From NCBI RefSeq assembly GCF_900141785.1, contig NZ_FQYP01000002.1:186001-250000 (forward strand): a stretch of DNA of 64,000 bases, read 5' to 3'. Both the position numbers and the translations under genes were made by a program. The notes below the pieces were generated by a model, which had not been told where the DNA came from, did no database searches, and saw nothing but the letters and a program-made list of their open reading frames with translations. The DNA is from Aquimarina spongiae (GTDB lineage: Bacteria; Bacteroidota; Bacteroidia; Flavobacteriales; Flavobacteriaceae). Shown here piece after piece: positions 34,925 to 44,103 of the stretch (within the stretch, counting starts at the first letter, position 1; each line of letters opens with the position of its first letter).

Positions 34925-37204
34925 TTATTTCTTGATCAATCTATGATTTTCAATAATTTGATCGTTCTTATCAAATATTGAAAGTAGGTAAATCCCTGAT
35001 TCTTTAATTTCTGGATTAAATACTAATCCTTCCTTTTTCATAGTTGCAGTGATGTTAGCTTTGTAGACTTCAGCACCTGCAATATTATAAATAACTATTT
35101 CATTCGCTTTGTTCAAGATCAATGATGAACTTGATATATGAATGGAGGTAGTAAATGGATTGGGATGAATAATAGTTTGCTCCACCAAATCATTAAACAA
35201 AGGAGGGGTAACTCTTTGAACAAAAGTAGTATTGGTTCTTGACGCCGTACAAGCTTCGATAAATTGCCAGCCGCTGGAAGTTCTTTCAAAAAGATTTCCT
35301 TGATAGACTACTCTATCTCCGGCAGAATAACTTACACCACTTTGCCATTCGGAAACTCCAGCACATGGATTTGGTGGTGGAGGGTTACTTTCTGTAGTAT
35401 AACTTATAATTAATCGAGGGGCTTTGTCGGCTCCTCCTTCGTAAGAATCAGCCACTCGTTTTGCCGAAGTACTTGTTAAACTTCTTCCTTTTCCTCTAAT
35501 GATCATACTCAAATTATTACCAGACGACCAATCGCTTTTATTGACCAAGCTTTGTACCATATTCTTTAAATCTGGAGATCGTTGAGCACTACCATTTTGA
35601 TTACTAGACCATGATTGTGGTGTCCACGTTACCTTACTAGAAAAAGTGGTTCGGTTTGATACTTTGTTTGAGTTTGAAAAGGCAGGAGAATTACTGCTAT
35701 TGTGTAAGGCTATTTCTAATTCTGCATCTGCACTATTACTCTCATCTGCTGTGAACTGTAAATATGCATTAGTAATCGTTGCATTTTTAGGCACTCCTAC
35801 TCCTCTAAAACGCAAACCAATTATTTGATAACCAGTATTACTATAACTATCATACACTAGCTCAAGATCACTACTGTTCGTATATAAATCTCCATTTTCA
35901 CGTTCTTCTACATCATCATTCCCCGAAGAAATTGCCACATCTACAGTACCATTATCCGGATCTGGATCTACCACTGTTCCTTTATTTATAGTCACCACAC
36001 TCCCATTTGATGGGTTCCAGATATCCAAATTACTTGGTATGGCAAATACATTATTATTAGAAACAGATCCAACTTGAGAAGCATTATCTACTTGTATGGT
36101 TCTGGTTTCAATCTTGTTTTCATCTACAAAAATCCATTTAAACTGATTGAAACGAGCCGAGTTTCTCGTCCAGTTTTTGTTATCATTATTAGATCGCAAT
36201 GGAGCCCCCCAACATCCTTCTCCAACATAGACGGTTCCATTTTGATTATCTCTGACAAAACCTTCATCACTTCCTGATCCTGTTGAAGGACGCACTGGCC
36301 AGGTTGTTTTTACGGTATGTGCATCGCACTCTACCACCAACTTCACTCCTTTTTCATAAAATAATTGTGCCCAATTGTTGTATTGATTATTTCCTTCAGA
36401 TTTTGAAGATACATGAGGGCGCATTGGTTTATGATATTGCGCCATTTTCCAAATAACATTGGTATTTGCGTTCAAATCATTTCGTAACCAGTTGGTTTGA
36501 TTTCCAGAAATCGAAATTTCTGTATTAAGGGTATATGTTCTTACCAGATTATTACCAAAAGTAATCGCATAATAAACACTGGTAGAAGGCACATCGAATA
36601 AATGATATACACTATTGTTACTATCTTCATGATTACCTCTGGTAGCTACAATTGGAAACATTCGATTGTCGCTGGCGATAGTCAATTGCCAATCGTCAAA
36701 CCATTCTCTCCATTCAGAATTAGTATCTCGATTGGTCATATCTCCTCCAAATAAGACAGCATGTGGTTTTAGCTTTGCCACTAAACTATTTGCATTTCGT
36801 CTTGGAGTTCTATTATTTCTAGAGTCTCCTCCCGCAATAAATGACAACCTACTATTATCTGAAGGTGCTGTTTTGAACCAAAACCGCTCACTAGTACCCT
36901 GACTATCTCTTATCACAAAATAGTAGGCTGTATTAGGTTGTAAACCAGTTAATCGTGCAAAGTGATTATTCATTCCTTTGTACGATACAATTCTATCGGG
37001 AGATTTAGAATTGGGATAATTGTTATAATTCGTTCCAAAATCTGTTGTTCCGAAATATACGGTAGGATTACTGCCTGAAATTTGGTTCCACCCAATAACT
37101 ATCGAAGTCGCTGGATTGCCTCTTAAGGTAAGTCTGTACTTATCATTTGAAGCAAATAACTGAAAACCAATAAAAATAAAGATGAGAAAGTATGTTCTTT
37201 TCAT
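34925..37204 (-). CDS. Secreted T9SS metallophosphoesterase with DNRLRE and CBM5/12 modules
   Basis: 759 residues: signal peptide (to ~A18); purple-acid-phosphatase-like Fn3 domain (~20-115); calcineurin-like phosphoesterase (~120-345) with GGDSR, LFGGDMTNRD, RGNHE and CDAHT metal-ligand motifs; a DNRLRE structural domain (~425-600); a chitin-binding CBM5/12-like segment (~617-665, WQSGVSYSAGDRVVYQGNLF and WQFIEACTA); and a T9SS type A sorting domain (~680-759, HPNPFTTSIHISS ... RLIKK). It is exported by T9SS and probably held at the surface; a phosphatase acting on an organic phosphate bound to chitin-rich matter is inference. A fragment of a paralogue lies just upstream (37329-37559). Confidence 0.92.
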   Translation of the reverse strand: MKRTYFLIFIFIGFQLFASNDKYRLTLRGNPATSIVIGWNQISGSNPTVYFGTTDFGTNYNNYPNSKSPDRIVSYKGMNNHFARLTGLQPNTAYYFVIRDSQGTSERFWFKTAPSDNSRLSFIAGGDSRNNRTPRRNANSLVAKLKPHAVLFGGDMTNRDTNSEWREWFDDWQLTIASDNRMFPIVATRGNHEDSNNSVYHLFDVPSTSVYYAITFGNNLVRTYTLNTEISISGNQTNWLRNDLNANTNVIWKMAQYHKPMRPHVSSKSEGNNQYNNWAQLFYEKGVKLVVECDAHTVKTTWPVRPSTGSGSDEGFVRDNQNGTVYVGEGCWGAPLRSNNDNKNWTRNSARFNQFKWIFVDENKIETRTIQVDNASQVGSVSNNNVFAIPSNLDIWNPSNGSVVTINKGTVVDPDPDNGTVDVAISSGNDDVEERENGDLYTNSSDLELVYDSYSNTGYQIIGLRFRGVGVPKNATITNAYLQFTADESNSADAELEIALHNSSNSPAFSNSNKVSNRTTFSSKVTWTPQSWSSNQNGSAQRSPDLKNMVQSLVNKSDWSSGNNLSMIIRGKGRSLTSTSAKRVADSYEGGADKAPRLIISYTTESNPPPPNPCAGVSEWQSGVSYSAGDRVVYQGNLFERTSSGWQFIEACTASRTNTTFVQRVTPPLFNDLVEQTIIHPNPFTTSIHISSSSLILNKANEIVIYNIAGAEVYKANITATMKKEGLVFNPEIKESGIYLLSIFDKNDQIIENHRLIKK

Positions 37205-37328
37205 GATTTGTGTGTTTGTTTAGGTTGGTTAAAATTAATGTATGACGTTTTAAGAAATACATTGTAATCTAATAGTAACTTAGAGTTAATATTGGTAACA
37301 TAAGGTTTTAAAAAGGTTAATATACAGT

Positions 37329-37559
37329 TTAAAATTGGTTAATAAAACCCATATAAATGAAAAAGAGAGAGGAAAAATCAACCTCTCTCTTTGTTGTATA
37401 AACCGTCTTTATCTTTTGAGAATTTGTTCTTGAAATTTGATTCCATCCTATCCCTATTGTGATTGCTGGATTATCACGTAAAGTTAATCTATATTTGTTG
37501 CTGGAAGCATTGGCTTTCCATGTAAAAAGGATCACAAAAAGTAGACATATTTTATTCAT
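37329..37559 (-). pseudogene. Internally deleted relic of a metallophosphoesterase paralogue
   Basis: The first ~42 codons encode a signal peptide and KYRLTLRDNPAITIGIGWNQ, which matches residues 22-41 of the neighbouring metallophosphoesterase with few substitutions (18 of 22 residues match to IS). Then the frame is shifted: one reading frame off, Q-E-Q-I-L-K-R-stop (37409-37432) resembles the end of a T9SS sorting domain (neighbour ends HRLIKK). A terminator hairpin follows 17 bases later. So both ends of a gene appear to be joined after loss of the middle. The current frame runs on to 37329 and is unlikely to be functional. Confidence 0.65.
37362..37392 (-). terminator. Terminator left behind by the deleted paralogue
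   Basis: 11-bp perfect stem (AAAGAGAGAGG / CCTCTCTCTTT), 9-nt loop; on the minus strand it ends TTTTTC. It lies inside the out-of-frame tail of the relic. Confidence 0.7.
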
Positions 37560-37723
37560 GGTTTTAAGATGTTAGGTTAGAAAAACAAATTTAAAATATT
37601 GAAAAACAGAATTTTAAAACCTATTCCAAACTTAATTCAGAATTAAATATGATAACACTCCTTTTTACAAAACATAACTATATCTTCAACTAATGTTAAC
37701 ATCAATATGATTTATTTTGTGGC

Positions 37724-38602
37724 ATGAAAAACTCAACTACTTTATGGATTATTAAAGGCTCTGTATTTCTGATTTTTATAGGACGAGCCTGGCAGCACTT
37801 ATTTTGGGATGCTCCTTTTCGTTCTTTTTTTTGGGATGAAGCCCTGTTGAAACCTATTGTAGAATCTATATTTGACATCCCCTGGAAAGAATATGTAACC
37901 AGTAGTACTACAGATGATTTTATACAAAATAGTATTCGAGTAAATGGAGTGTTATACTTGATTGCTGCTATAGTTTCGCTAACTGTGAATACCGTTCCAA
38001 AAATGTGGCAAAAAATTCCAATTTATGCAGGAGGAATTAGTTTAATCTTATTGTCCGTATTAATGGCTAAAGAAAAGTTCTATCACTTGGGTCAGTTTTT
38101 TGAGCACAGTATACAATTTAGTACTCCATTTGTGTTTATTCTATTTGCCAAGGACACCATTAGCAAAGAACGTATTATTCTTACCCTTAAGATTTTGATT
38201 GCCCTTACCTTTTTTTCTCATGGATTATACGCCTTTGGTTTTTATCCTGTTCCGGGGAAATTTGTAGATATGGTGATTCAAATTTTTGGATGTTCTGAAT
38301 CTAGCGCGTTGACTTTTTTGTATATCGCAGGAATTCTTGACTTTATCGTTGCCGCCCTGATTTTTGTACCCAAAGTAATGAAGTATGTACTTTGGTATGC
38401 AGTAGTTTGGGGATTACTTACAGCGTTTGCAAGAATAGCAGCTAACTTTTATATCGATTTTCCTCTAGAATCTTTGCACCAAAATTTGTATCAAGTAGTA
38501 TATAGATTGCCACATGGTTTAATTCCTTTAGCAGTATTATACTTAACACAGCATCAAAGCAAACTTACCATAAGTTATAAAAGAAAAAAGGCCGTTGTAT
38601 AA
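37724..38602 (+). CDS. Multi-helix membrane protein of unknown function
   Basis: 292 residues with about eight hydrophobic helices (for example LWIIKGSVFLIFIG, GVLYLIAAIVSL, ISLILLSVLMA, TLKILIALTFFSHGLYAFG, FLYIAGILDFIVAALIF, GLIPLAVLYL) and conserved-looking Trp/His (GRAWQHLFWDAPFRSFFWDE). DoxX-like hydrophobic proteins share this look; I would not claim membership. Its stop codon lies inside the following terminator hairpin. Confidence 0.78.
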   Translation: MKNSTTLWIIKGSVFLIFIGRAWQHLFWDAPFRSFFWDEALLKPIVESIFDIPWKEYVTSSTTDDFIQNSIRVNGVLYLIAAIVSLTVNTVPKMWQKIPIYAGGISLILLSVLMAKEKFYHLGQFFEHSIQFSTPFVFILFAKDTISKERIILTLKILIALTFFSHGLYAFGFYPVPGKFVDMVIQIFGCSESSALTFLYIAGILDFIVAALIFVPKVMKYVLWYAVVWGLLTAFARIAANFYIDFPLESLHQNLYQVVYRLPHGLIPLAVLYLTQHQSKLTISYKRKKAVV

Positions 38603-38610
38603 CGGCCTTT
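38587..38610. terminator. Bidirectional terminator between the membrane protein and M36 genes
   Basis: 10-bp perfect stem (AAAGGCCGTT / AACGGCCTTT), 4-nt loop GTAT. Minus-strand readout is followed by TTTTTTCTTTT, so it is strongest for the M36 gene. The plus-strand stop codon is inside the hairpin. Confidence 0.85.
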
Positions 38611-38629
38611 CCTTTCTCAACAAATCAAA

Positions 38630-41600
38630 TTAGTTAATTATAAAACGTTCAACAGTCTTCATTTGTGAATTTTGAATTTGTAGCATGTACATTCCTGCTC
38701 CAAGATAATCCACATTAATCCAACCATTACTGTTAAGTTGTCCTTTTCCTACTTCTTGTCCCATTAGGTTAATAATTGAGTAAGAAGTGTCTGTAGATTT
38801 AGACAACTGATTATTAGGCATAAATACCTGTAATGCGTTTCCTTTTTGTAAAGGGTTTGGTGCTATTCTGATCGAAGATAACAGACCTTCGTCTTCTGTT
38901 CCTATTTGTGCCGTAACCGGTCCAAAATCTACTGGTGCAAATGATGATCCACAAGAACCTTCGAAGATTTTTACATTAGAGAATGTAGAAGTGTTACCTG
39001 AACCTGTATCATTATCATTAATGAATACAAGTCTATCCATACTACCTGTATAGAAGTTACCCACTGGTATTGTATATGTTGTTGTTCCGCTTGAGTAATT
39101 ATCAAAATTGGTTATCCCGTAGTTTTGAGTACCGTGAACTTTGAAATATCTAGCAGATGTTAAGCCATTATCATCTTCGAAACCTACCGCATGGATTTCT
39201 CCTTGACTAGTACTGCTAAAATCAAACTCGATTACAGTGTTAGCAGTTACTGTATAATTTAAAGGAATAAACTTCCAGGTGTTATTAGTAAGTGATAATG
39301 AGGCTCCTCCACTTCCGATAGAGAAATTACCCGCTGAATCCTGATTAGAGAACGAATTAATAGTAAAGTTGTTGAAATTAAGTGCGTCACACGTTGGATC
39401 AGGGTTACCAGATCCTTCCTGGATACTTACGTCATCGATAGCAATATCACTCTGCCATCCTTGATTACCACTACCGGTTACTACATTAAATCGAAGTTGC
39501 ACGCTAGCTTGACCTGCATAAGCAGAAAGATCAACATCTGCAGCATTCCAGTTACTACCTTGAGCTCCATTTCTACTAAACACACTTGTCCAAGCTCCAT
39601 CGTTATTAGTTCTTGCTTCAACATCTAAACTGTTGATAGCACTTCCTAACATATGGTACTGGAAAGTAAGTGTTGGAGTTGATAAGCTACTGAAATTCAA
39701 ACATGGAGAATTCAAGATTGCTCTCTTATTAGGATATCCTGTTCCATTTCCTGAAGCTTCAACATAAAGGTAGAAACTACCATCTGCTGCACTTGATGGT
39801 CCAGTTCCGTTAGAAGGAGTACCGTTTGCATCTCTAGTCCAGTCTAGGTCATCACCAGTAGTTGCTTGTGCCCACTGTCCTAAATTCGTTTCGAAACTTT
39901 CACTGAATGGGTAAGATGTTACATCTCCAGAACAATCTCCAGTTCCTGGACCAGGTCCACCACCATCACAAGGGTTAGTGAATGAAACTGTTTGGTCTGT
40001 TTGTCCGTTAGAACCTCCGTTATTATTTTCATTAGCTCCTTCACCTACTCCTCTTTCAGCAAATGCTTTCCAGATTAAACATCTGTATTGACCTCCATAA
40101 AGATCTTGATCAGCTTGAAGGATTCCGTCACGTCCCGAGACAAATCCTGGATTATTCGCAGTGTTTTTAAGTCCTTCTACTACTAAAGCCATAGCAATAT
40201 TATTCCCACCTGTTCCATTATAAAAATCTGCATCAAATCCTTCTTGATCGATAAGTAACCAAGTCATATCCCACAGAATTGTTGCAAAAGCATATCCTAC
40301 ACCGTGTGGTCTTGCCAATCCCCCTATATCTGCATAGTCAGTATCATTTATAGATCGATTGGTAGAATAACGAGTTGGTCGAATACCTGCCCCATCTGTT
40401 GCTTGTCCAAGCACATAAGCTCCTACACCTCTAGCATCTGTACCTTGATCTCCTGCTCTCATTGTAAGCATTAGACCAAAATAGTCAGACCATCCTTCAC
40501 CCATTTGCTCAGATCCTCCAAGCACATTTGAAGATGGTCCACCAACCAAACGAGTAGAGATTCCATGACCATACTCATGAACAATAATTACATTATCAAA
40601 AGATCCATCTCTTCCAGGGTTGGTTCTGTTCCACAAGAACATCTGCATTCTAGGGTTGCCTCCATCTCCTGGTGTTGCAAAATTAGCATTATTGGTTCCG
40701 CTTCCATCCTGAGCATCTGCATTTACAGAGTCGCCTCCTGCCCCTCCTCTTCCATAATTATTTTCCTGGAAGTTTCCACTAGCTTCATCAAAACCATATT
40801 GATAGAATACATCGTGAATGATATTATTCCAATAGAATAAGTTAGTAATCGATGCGCTTAGATAATTACTTGGTGCTTGGTTTAGATTTACAGGGAAATC
40901 AAAATCGAGGCCTGATCCTCCATCAGGAGAAAAACCAGTACCATTATTTCCATTGCTGTCATCTTGAGCTCTAACGTTATTACCTCTAGTAGTTGTGAAC
41001 TCTGCACCAGCACTACCATTGGTATCGTGCCAACCAAAAGGTGATGCTGTAGCCTCAGCTGGATTCGTTACAATAGAACGCCCTCCATGAATTGGACTTT
41101 CTATTGGCATTGGGTATACGTTATAAGAATCCGGAGCAAATGCTAAAGATTCTGCTTTTGTCATCGGACCTACCATATGATCATCAATCAATAAAGATTC
41201 TCCATGGTTATGACTATGATTGTGGTTTGCATGACCTGGCTCATCAAAGCTACAGGCTACTACCCAATCTTCTTCATAAACTACACTTCCCGTATTAGCA
41301 TCTACATCAGCTACCCACCAGTGTTGCCCGTTCTTTTGATAAATACTTACATTCCAACATAGTACTAATTGATCTTTAACCAATCTATATACCTTTTTGG
41401 CTTCGATAGGATAATCTGCCATTGATACACCAGAATTTTTATACACTAATACATCTCCTAGCTTAGACTTCTTGGAGGTACGAGATAAACTTTTGGCTTG
41501 GATGAGTTTGTGTTTTCCGATTACCGCATTAATCGCTTGCTCTGGAGTAATTCCAGGGCTTACTGAATTGATTTTACTATTCACAGCATCTACAAACTGA

Positions 41601-41887
41601 TTAATCTCATAGGTAACCTTATTATTCTGGACAGTTAATTTATAACTACCATTCATGATCGGAATGTTGTTATACATCTGTCTCAGATATACGTGGAGAA
41701 TACCTACTTTCAACGAAGGCACCTCATCTGTAATAACGTAGTTATAGTCATTAAGAGTAGCCTGAGATTTTGAAGTGTGTGAAATTGCGTCTTGAAAATG
41801 ATTTTGGACAATACTACTTATGTCCTGTGCAAAAGTTGTTTGACAAATTACAAAGCATAAAATGACAAACGAGTAGACTTTTTTCAT
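38630..41887 (-). CDS. Secreted M36 fungalysin-type metallopeptidase with T9SS sorting domain
   Basis: About 1085 residues from MKKVYSFVILC; ten upstream codons look spurious. After the signal peptide come an FTP propeptide region (~25-160, YNYVITDEVPSLKVGILHVYLRQ), the M36 catalytic domain with HEYGH (H437, H441) and downstream GEGWSDYF for the third ligand, a MAM/CUB-like beta domain (~655-800, SESFETNLGQW), another beta domain, and a T9SS type A sorting domain (~1000-1085, IRIAPNPLQKGNALQVFMP). A zymogen thermolysin-like protease that digests proteins outside the cell. Single gene. Confidence 0.93.
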   Translation of the reverse strand: MKKVYSFVILCFVICQTTFAQDISSIVQNHFQDAISHTSKSQATLNDYNYVITDEVPSLKVGILHVYLRQMYNNIPIMNGSYKLTVQNNKVTYEINQFVDAVNSKINSVSPGITPEQAINAVIGKHKLIQAKSLSRTSKKSKLGDVLVYKNSGVSMADYPIEAKKVYRLVKDQLVLCWNVSIYQKNGQHWWVADVDANTGSVVYEEDWVVACSFDEPGHANHNHSHNHGESLLIDDHMVGPMTKAESLAFAPDSYNVYPMPIESPIHGGRSIVTNPAEATASPFGWHDTNGSAGAEFTTTRGNNVRAQDDSNGNNGTGFSPDGGSGLDFDFPVNLNQAPSNYLSASITNLFYWNNIIHDVFYQYGFDEASGNFQENNYGRGGAGGDSVNADAQDGSGTNNANFATPGDGGNPRMQMFLWNRTNPGRDGSFDNVIIVHEYGHGISTRLVGGPSSNVLGGSEQMGEGWSDYFGLMLTMRAGDQGTDARGVGAYVLGQATDGAGIRPTRYSTNRSINDTDYADIGGLARPHGVGYAFATILWDMTWLLIDQEGFDADFYNGTGGNNIAMALVVEGLKNTANNPGFVSGRDGILQADQDLYGGQYRCLIWKAFAERGVGEGANENNNGGSNGQTDQTVSFTNPCDGGGPGPGTGDCSGDVTSYPFSESFETNLGQWAQATTGDDLDWTRDANGTPSNGTGPSSAADGSFYLYVEASGNGTGYPNKRAILNSPCLNFSSLSTPTLTFQYHMLGSAINSLDVEARTNNDGAWTSVFSRNGAQGSNWNAADVDLSAYAGQASVQLRFNVVTGSGNQGWQSDIAIDDVSIQEGSGNPDPTCDALNFNNFTINSFSNQDSAGNFSIGSGGASLSLTNNTWKFIPLNYTVTANTVIEFDFSSTSQGEIHAVGFEDDNGLTSARYFKVHGTQNYGITNFDNYSSGTTTYTIPVGNFYTGSMDRLVFINDNDTGSGNTSTFSNVKIFEGSCGSSFAPVDFGPVTAQIGTEDEGLLSSIRIAPNPLQKGNALQVFMPNNQLSKSTDTSYSIINLMGQEVGKGQLNSNGWINVDYLGAGMYMLQIQNSQMKTVERFIIN

Positions 41888-42280
41888 AAAAATAAGTTTT
41901 GAGTTTGTGTATAGCAAAATTAAAGAAAAATGAAGGATTTACGATAATGATTGCAAAAGACATACTAAATTATCATAAATTAACTTATAAATTATTTTTT
42001 ATTCAACACATTTGTTAAAACAATCTTTTTTATCCATTCACTATTCTGAAACTCTTATAAACACTATTAGTCGCAAAAAACCAGGTCAAACCAAAACCTA
42101 ACTATTTGATAAACAAATAATAAAACAACCTTTATTCGATTACGGGAAAAGTGTAAAAATTTGATGGTGTTTTTTCTAAAAAACTGAATGTTTTACATAG
42201 TAAAATGATAGATTTGATTAACAAATTTCAACAAACACTAAACAAGATATTCTAAGTCCTAAGAAAATACATCTAAGTCT

Positions 42281-42288
42281 TATCTTTA
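42281..42288 (+). promoter_or_regulatory. Likely -7 element of the YdeI-like gene
   Basis: TATCTTTA differs from TAnnTTTG at the last base and is 13 bases before the ATG, so a nearly leaderless transcript is expected. An 11-base direct repeat (TCTAAGTCcTA / TCTAAGTCTTA, 42251 and 42272) runs up to it at 21-base spacing, as an operator might. The rest of the 414-base gap 41888-42301 is AT-rich with no other feature seen. Confidence 0.4.
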
Positions 42289-42301
42289 CAAAAAACAGCA
42301 A

Positions 42302-42784
42302 ATGAGCACTTTAGCTTTTGAAACACATTTACATTCTGGACATACCTTTATTCTTCCTGATAAAATTGCCCATAATTTTCTTGACCAAGGTTATAAAAGA
42401 GTAATCGTTACTATTCTGTTTGATGACAGATCAACTTCCTTTCACGCTGCTATTCAAAAGTTTAACAATCAATATCACATTACTTTTAATAAAGCCAATC
42501 AAAAAAAGATGAAGATATTTCCTTCGGATTATTTTACGGTAGAGTTAACAGAAGACACCTCTAAGTATGGCGTAGAAATGCCCGAAGAGTTCGATGCCGT
42601 TCTACAAAGTGATCCAGAAGCCTTTGAGATTTTTGAATCTTTGACTGATGGTAAAAAAAGAAGCCTTATTTATTTTATACTAAAAATCAAAAACTCGCAA
42701 AATAGGATTAATAAGGCCCTGATTATCACAGAGAATCTTAAAAGAGGAATCAGAAATGCTCAAGAATTGATAAAAAAAATATAA
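42302..42784 (+). CDS. YdeI/OmpD-associated family protein with DUF1905-like N-terminus
   Basis: 160 residues. Residues ~1-85 are a DUF1905-like beta barrel (FETHLHSGHTFILPDKIAHNFLDQGYKRVIVTI, FPSDYFTVELTED), and ~90-160 a helical YdeI-type domain (MPEEFDAVLQSDPEAFEIFESLTDGKKRSLIYFI, KNSQNRINKALIITENL). Family members have been linked to bacteriocin or polymyxin resistance in E. coli, but the function in Flavobacteria is open. Single gene. Confidence 0.85.
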   Translation: MSTLAFETHLHSGHTFILPDKIAHNFLDQGYKRVIVTILFDDRSTSFHAAIQKFNNQYHITFNKANQKKMKIFPSDYFTVELTEDTSKYGVEMPEEFDAVLQSDPEAFEIFESLTDGKKRSLIYFILKIKNSQNRINKALIITENLKRGIRNAQELIKKI

Positions 42785-42895
42785 TCATACACTAAGTGAC
42801 CATTACTTCTTACAGAATGATTTCATTCCCGAATCTTTTGTAATGATCGAAAACTACACTATCTTACCCTAGTAAACAAAGGACAAGTTATAATT

Positions 42896-43477
42896 ATGAA
42901 AGCGTTACCATTGATAGTCTTTGCTTTCTTGTCAATCATAATTGTTGGCTGTAAAGGTGAAAAAAAACAGGAAATAGATCCGACTACTACAGTTGAAAAA
43001 TTATACAAAAAAAAGGAAGGCGAAGTTAAAACGATTACTATTACACTAGACCCTAAGAGTGATAGCAAAGTTTCGGGTAAAGTTACTTTTATCGAAACTG
43101 AAGGTATTGTTAATATGACAGCAGAACTCAACGGACTAAATGAAGGAGAACATGCTATCCATATTCACGAAAAAGCAGATTGTTCATCTCCTGACGGAAA
43201 ATCTACGGGAGGACATTGGAATCCTACCATGGAACCTCATGGAAAATGGGGAGCAAAAGAAGGTTATCACAAGGGAGATATTGGGAATCTAAAAGCGGAT
43301 GCTGAAGGCCATGGAGTGATTAATTTTGCAACTACTGAATGGTGTATTGGATGTGATGATGACAAGAAAAATATTTTGGGCAAAGCAGTAATTGTACACC
43401 AAGGAATCGATGATTTTACTTCTCAACCATCTGGAGCCGCAGGTAGCCGAGTAAGTTGCGGTGGAATCATACAATAA
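42896..43477 (+). CDS. sodC: Cu/Zn superoxide dismutase, lipoprotein
   Basis: 193 residues with a lipobox (IIIVGC) so likely anchored in the periplasm or outer membrane. Metal ligands are visible: HIHEKADC (Cu His pair), GGHWNP, HGKWG, HKGDIGN and GHGVINF; the disulfide Cys in DCSSPDG and SRVSCGGI; and the active-site Arg in AAGSRVSCG. It detoxifies superoxide at the envelope. An extra WCIGCDDDKK stretch adds two cysteines not usual in the family. An ECF sigma gene starts 88 bases downstream. Confidence 0.93.
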   Translation: MKALPLIVFAFLSIIIVGCKGEKKQEIDPTTTVEKLYKKKEGEVKTITITLDPKSDSKVSGKVTFIETEGIVNMTAELNGLNEGEHAIHIHEKADCSSPDGKSTGGHWNPTMEPHGKWGAKEGYHKGDIGNLKADAEGHGVINFATTEWCIGCDDDKKNILGKAVIVHQGIDDFTSQPSGAAGSRVSCGGIIQ

Positions 43478-43565
43478 CATATACTAAAAAAAGAAATGGT
43501 TAAACGAGCTCTTTTTCTTTTAACACACTAAATCATTATTTAATAGTTTACCCTCACACTCTTTA

Positions 43566-44096
43566 ATGCAACCCACAGCACTTATAATAGCATTACAAAA
43601 CAAAGAGCAATCTGCTTTACAAAGCATTTATGACATGTATGCTACTAATGTCTATGGGATTATTTATAATATATTAAGAGATAAAGAATTATCCGAAGAG
43701 GTTTTACAAGACGTTTTTATTAAAATCTGGAATAATGCACCTTCCTATTCAGAAAAAAAAGGTAGGTTCTTTACCTGGATACTCAATATTGCTCGTAATG
43801 CGGCAATTGATAAAACCAGATCAAAAAGTTTTAAGAATTCCTATCAAAACCTTGAAGCCGAAAATTTCGTAGATATATTAGAGGACAACAATAATTTTTT
43901 AAGTAAAGTAGATAGTATAGGAATAAAAAAATACATCAGTGCTCTAGAGCCTCTTTGTAAAAAAATAATTGATTTGCTGTTTTTCAAAGGGTTTACCCAA
44001 AAAGAAACAGCAGAAACTCTGGATATTCCTTTGGGAACAGTAAAGACCAGAAATAGGATTTGTATCGATAAACTAAAACAAGTCTTAGAAGTATAA
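43566..44096 (+). CDS. ECF-type RNA polymerase sigma factor
   Basis: 176 residues with sigma-70 region 2 (IYDMYATNVYGIIYNILRDKELSEEVLQDVFIKIWNNA) and region 4 (LFFKGFTQKETAETLDIPLGTVKTR). ECF sigmas control envelope or oxidative-stress regulons. The RskA-type anti-sigma gene follows by 7 bases, so this is a classical sigma/anti-sigma pair. The upstream SodC gene may be part of the regulon. Confidence 0.93.
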   Translation: MQPTALIIALQNKEQSALQSIYDMYATNVYGIIYNILRDKELSEEVLQDVFIKIWNNAPSYSEKKGRFFTWILNIARNAAIDKTRSKSFKNSYQNLEAENFVDILEDNNNFLSKVDSIGIKKYISALEPLCKKIIDLLFFKGFTQKETAETLDIPLGTVKTRNRICIDKLKQVLEV

Positions 44097-44103
44097 CAAA
44101 TAC

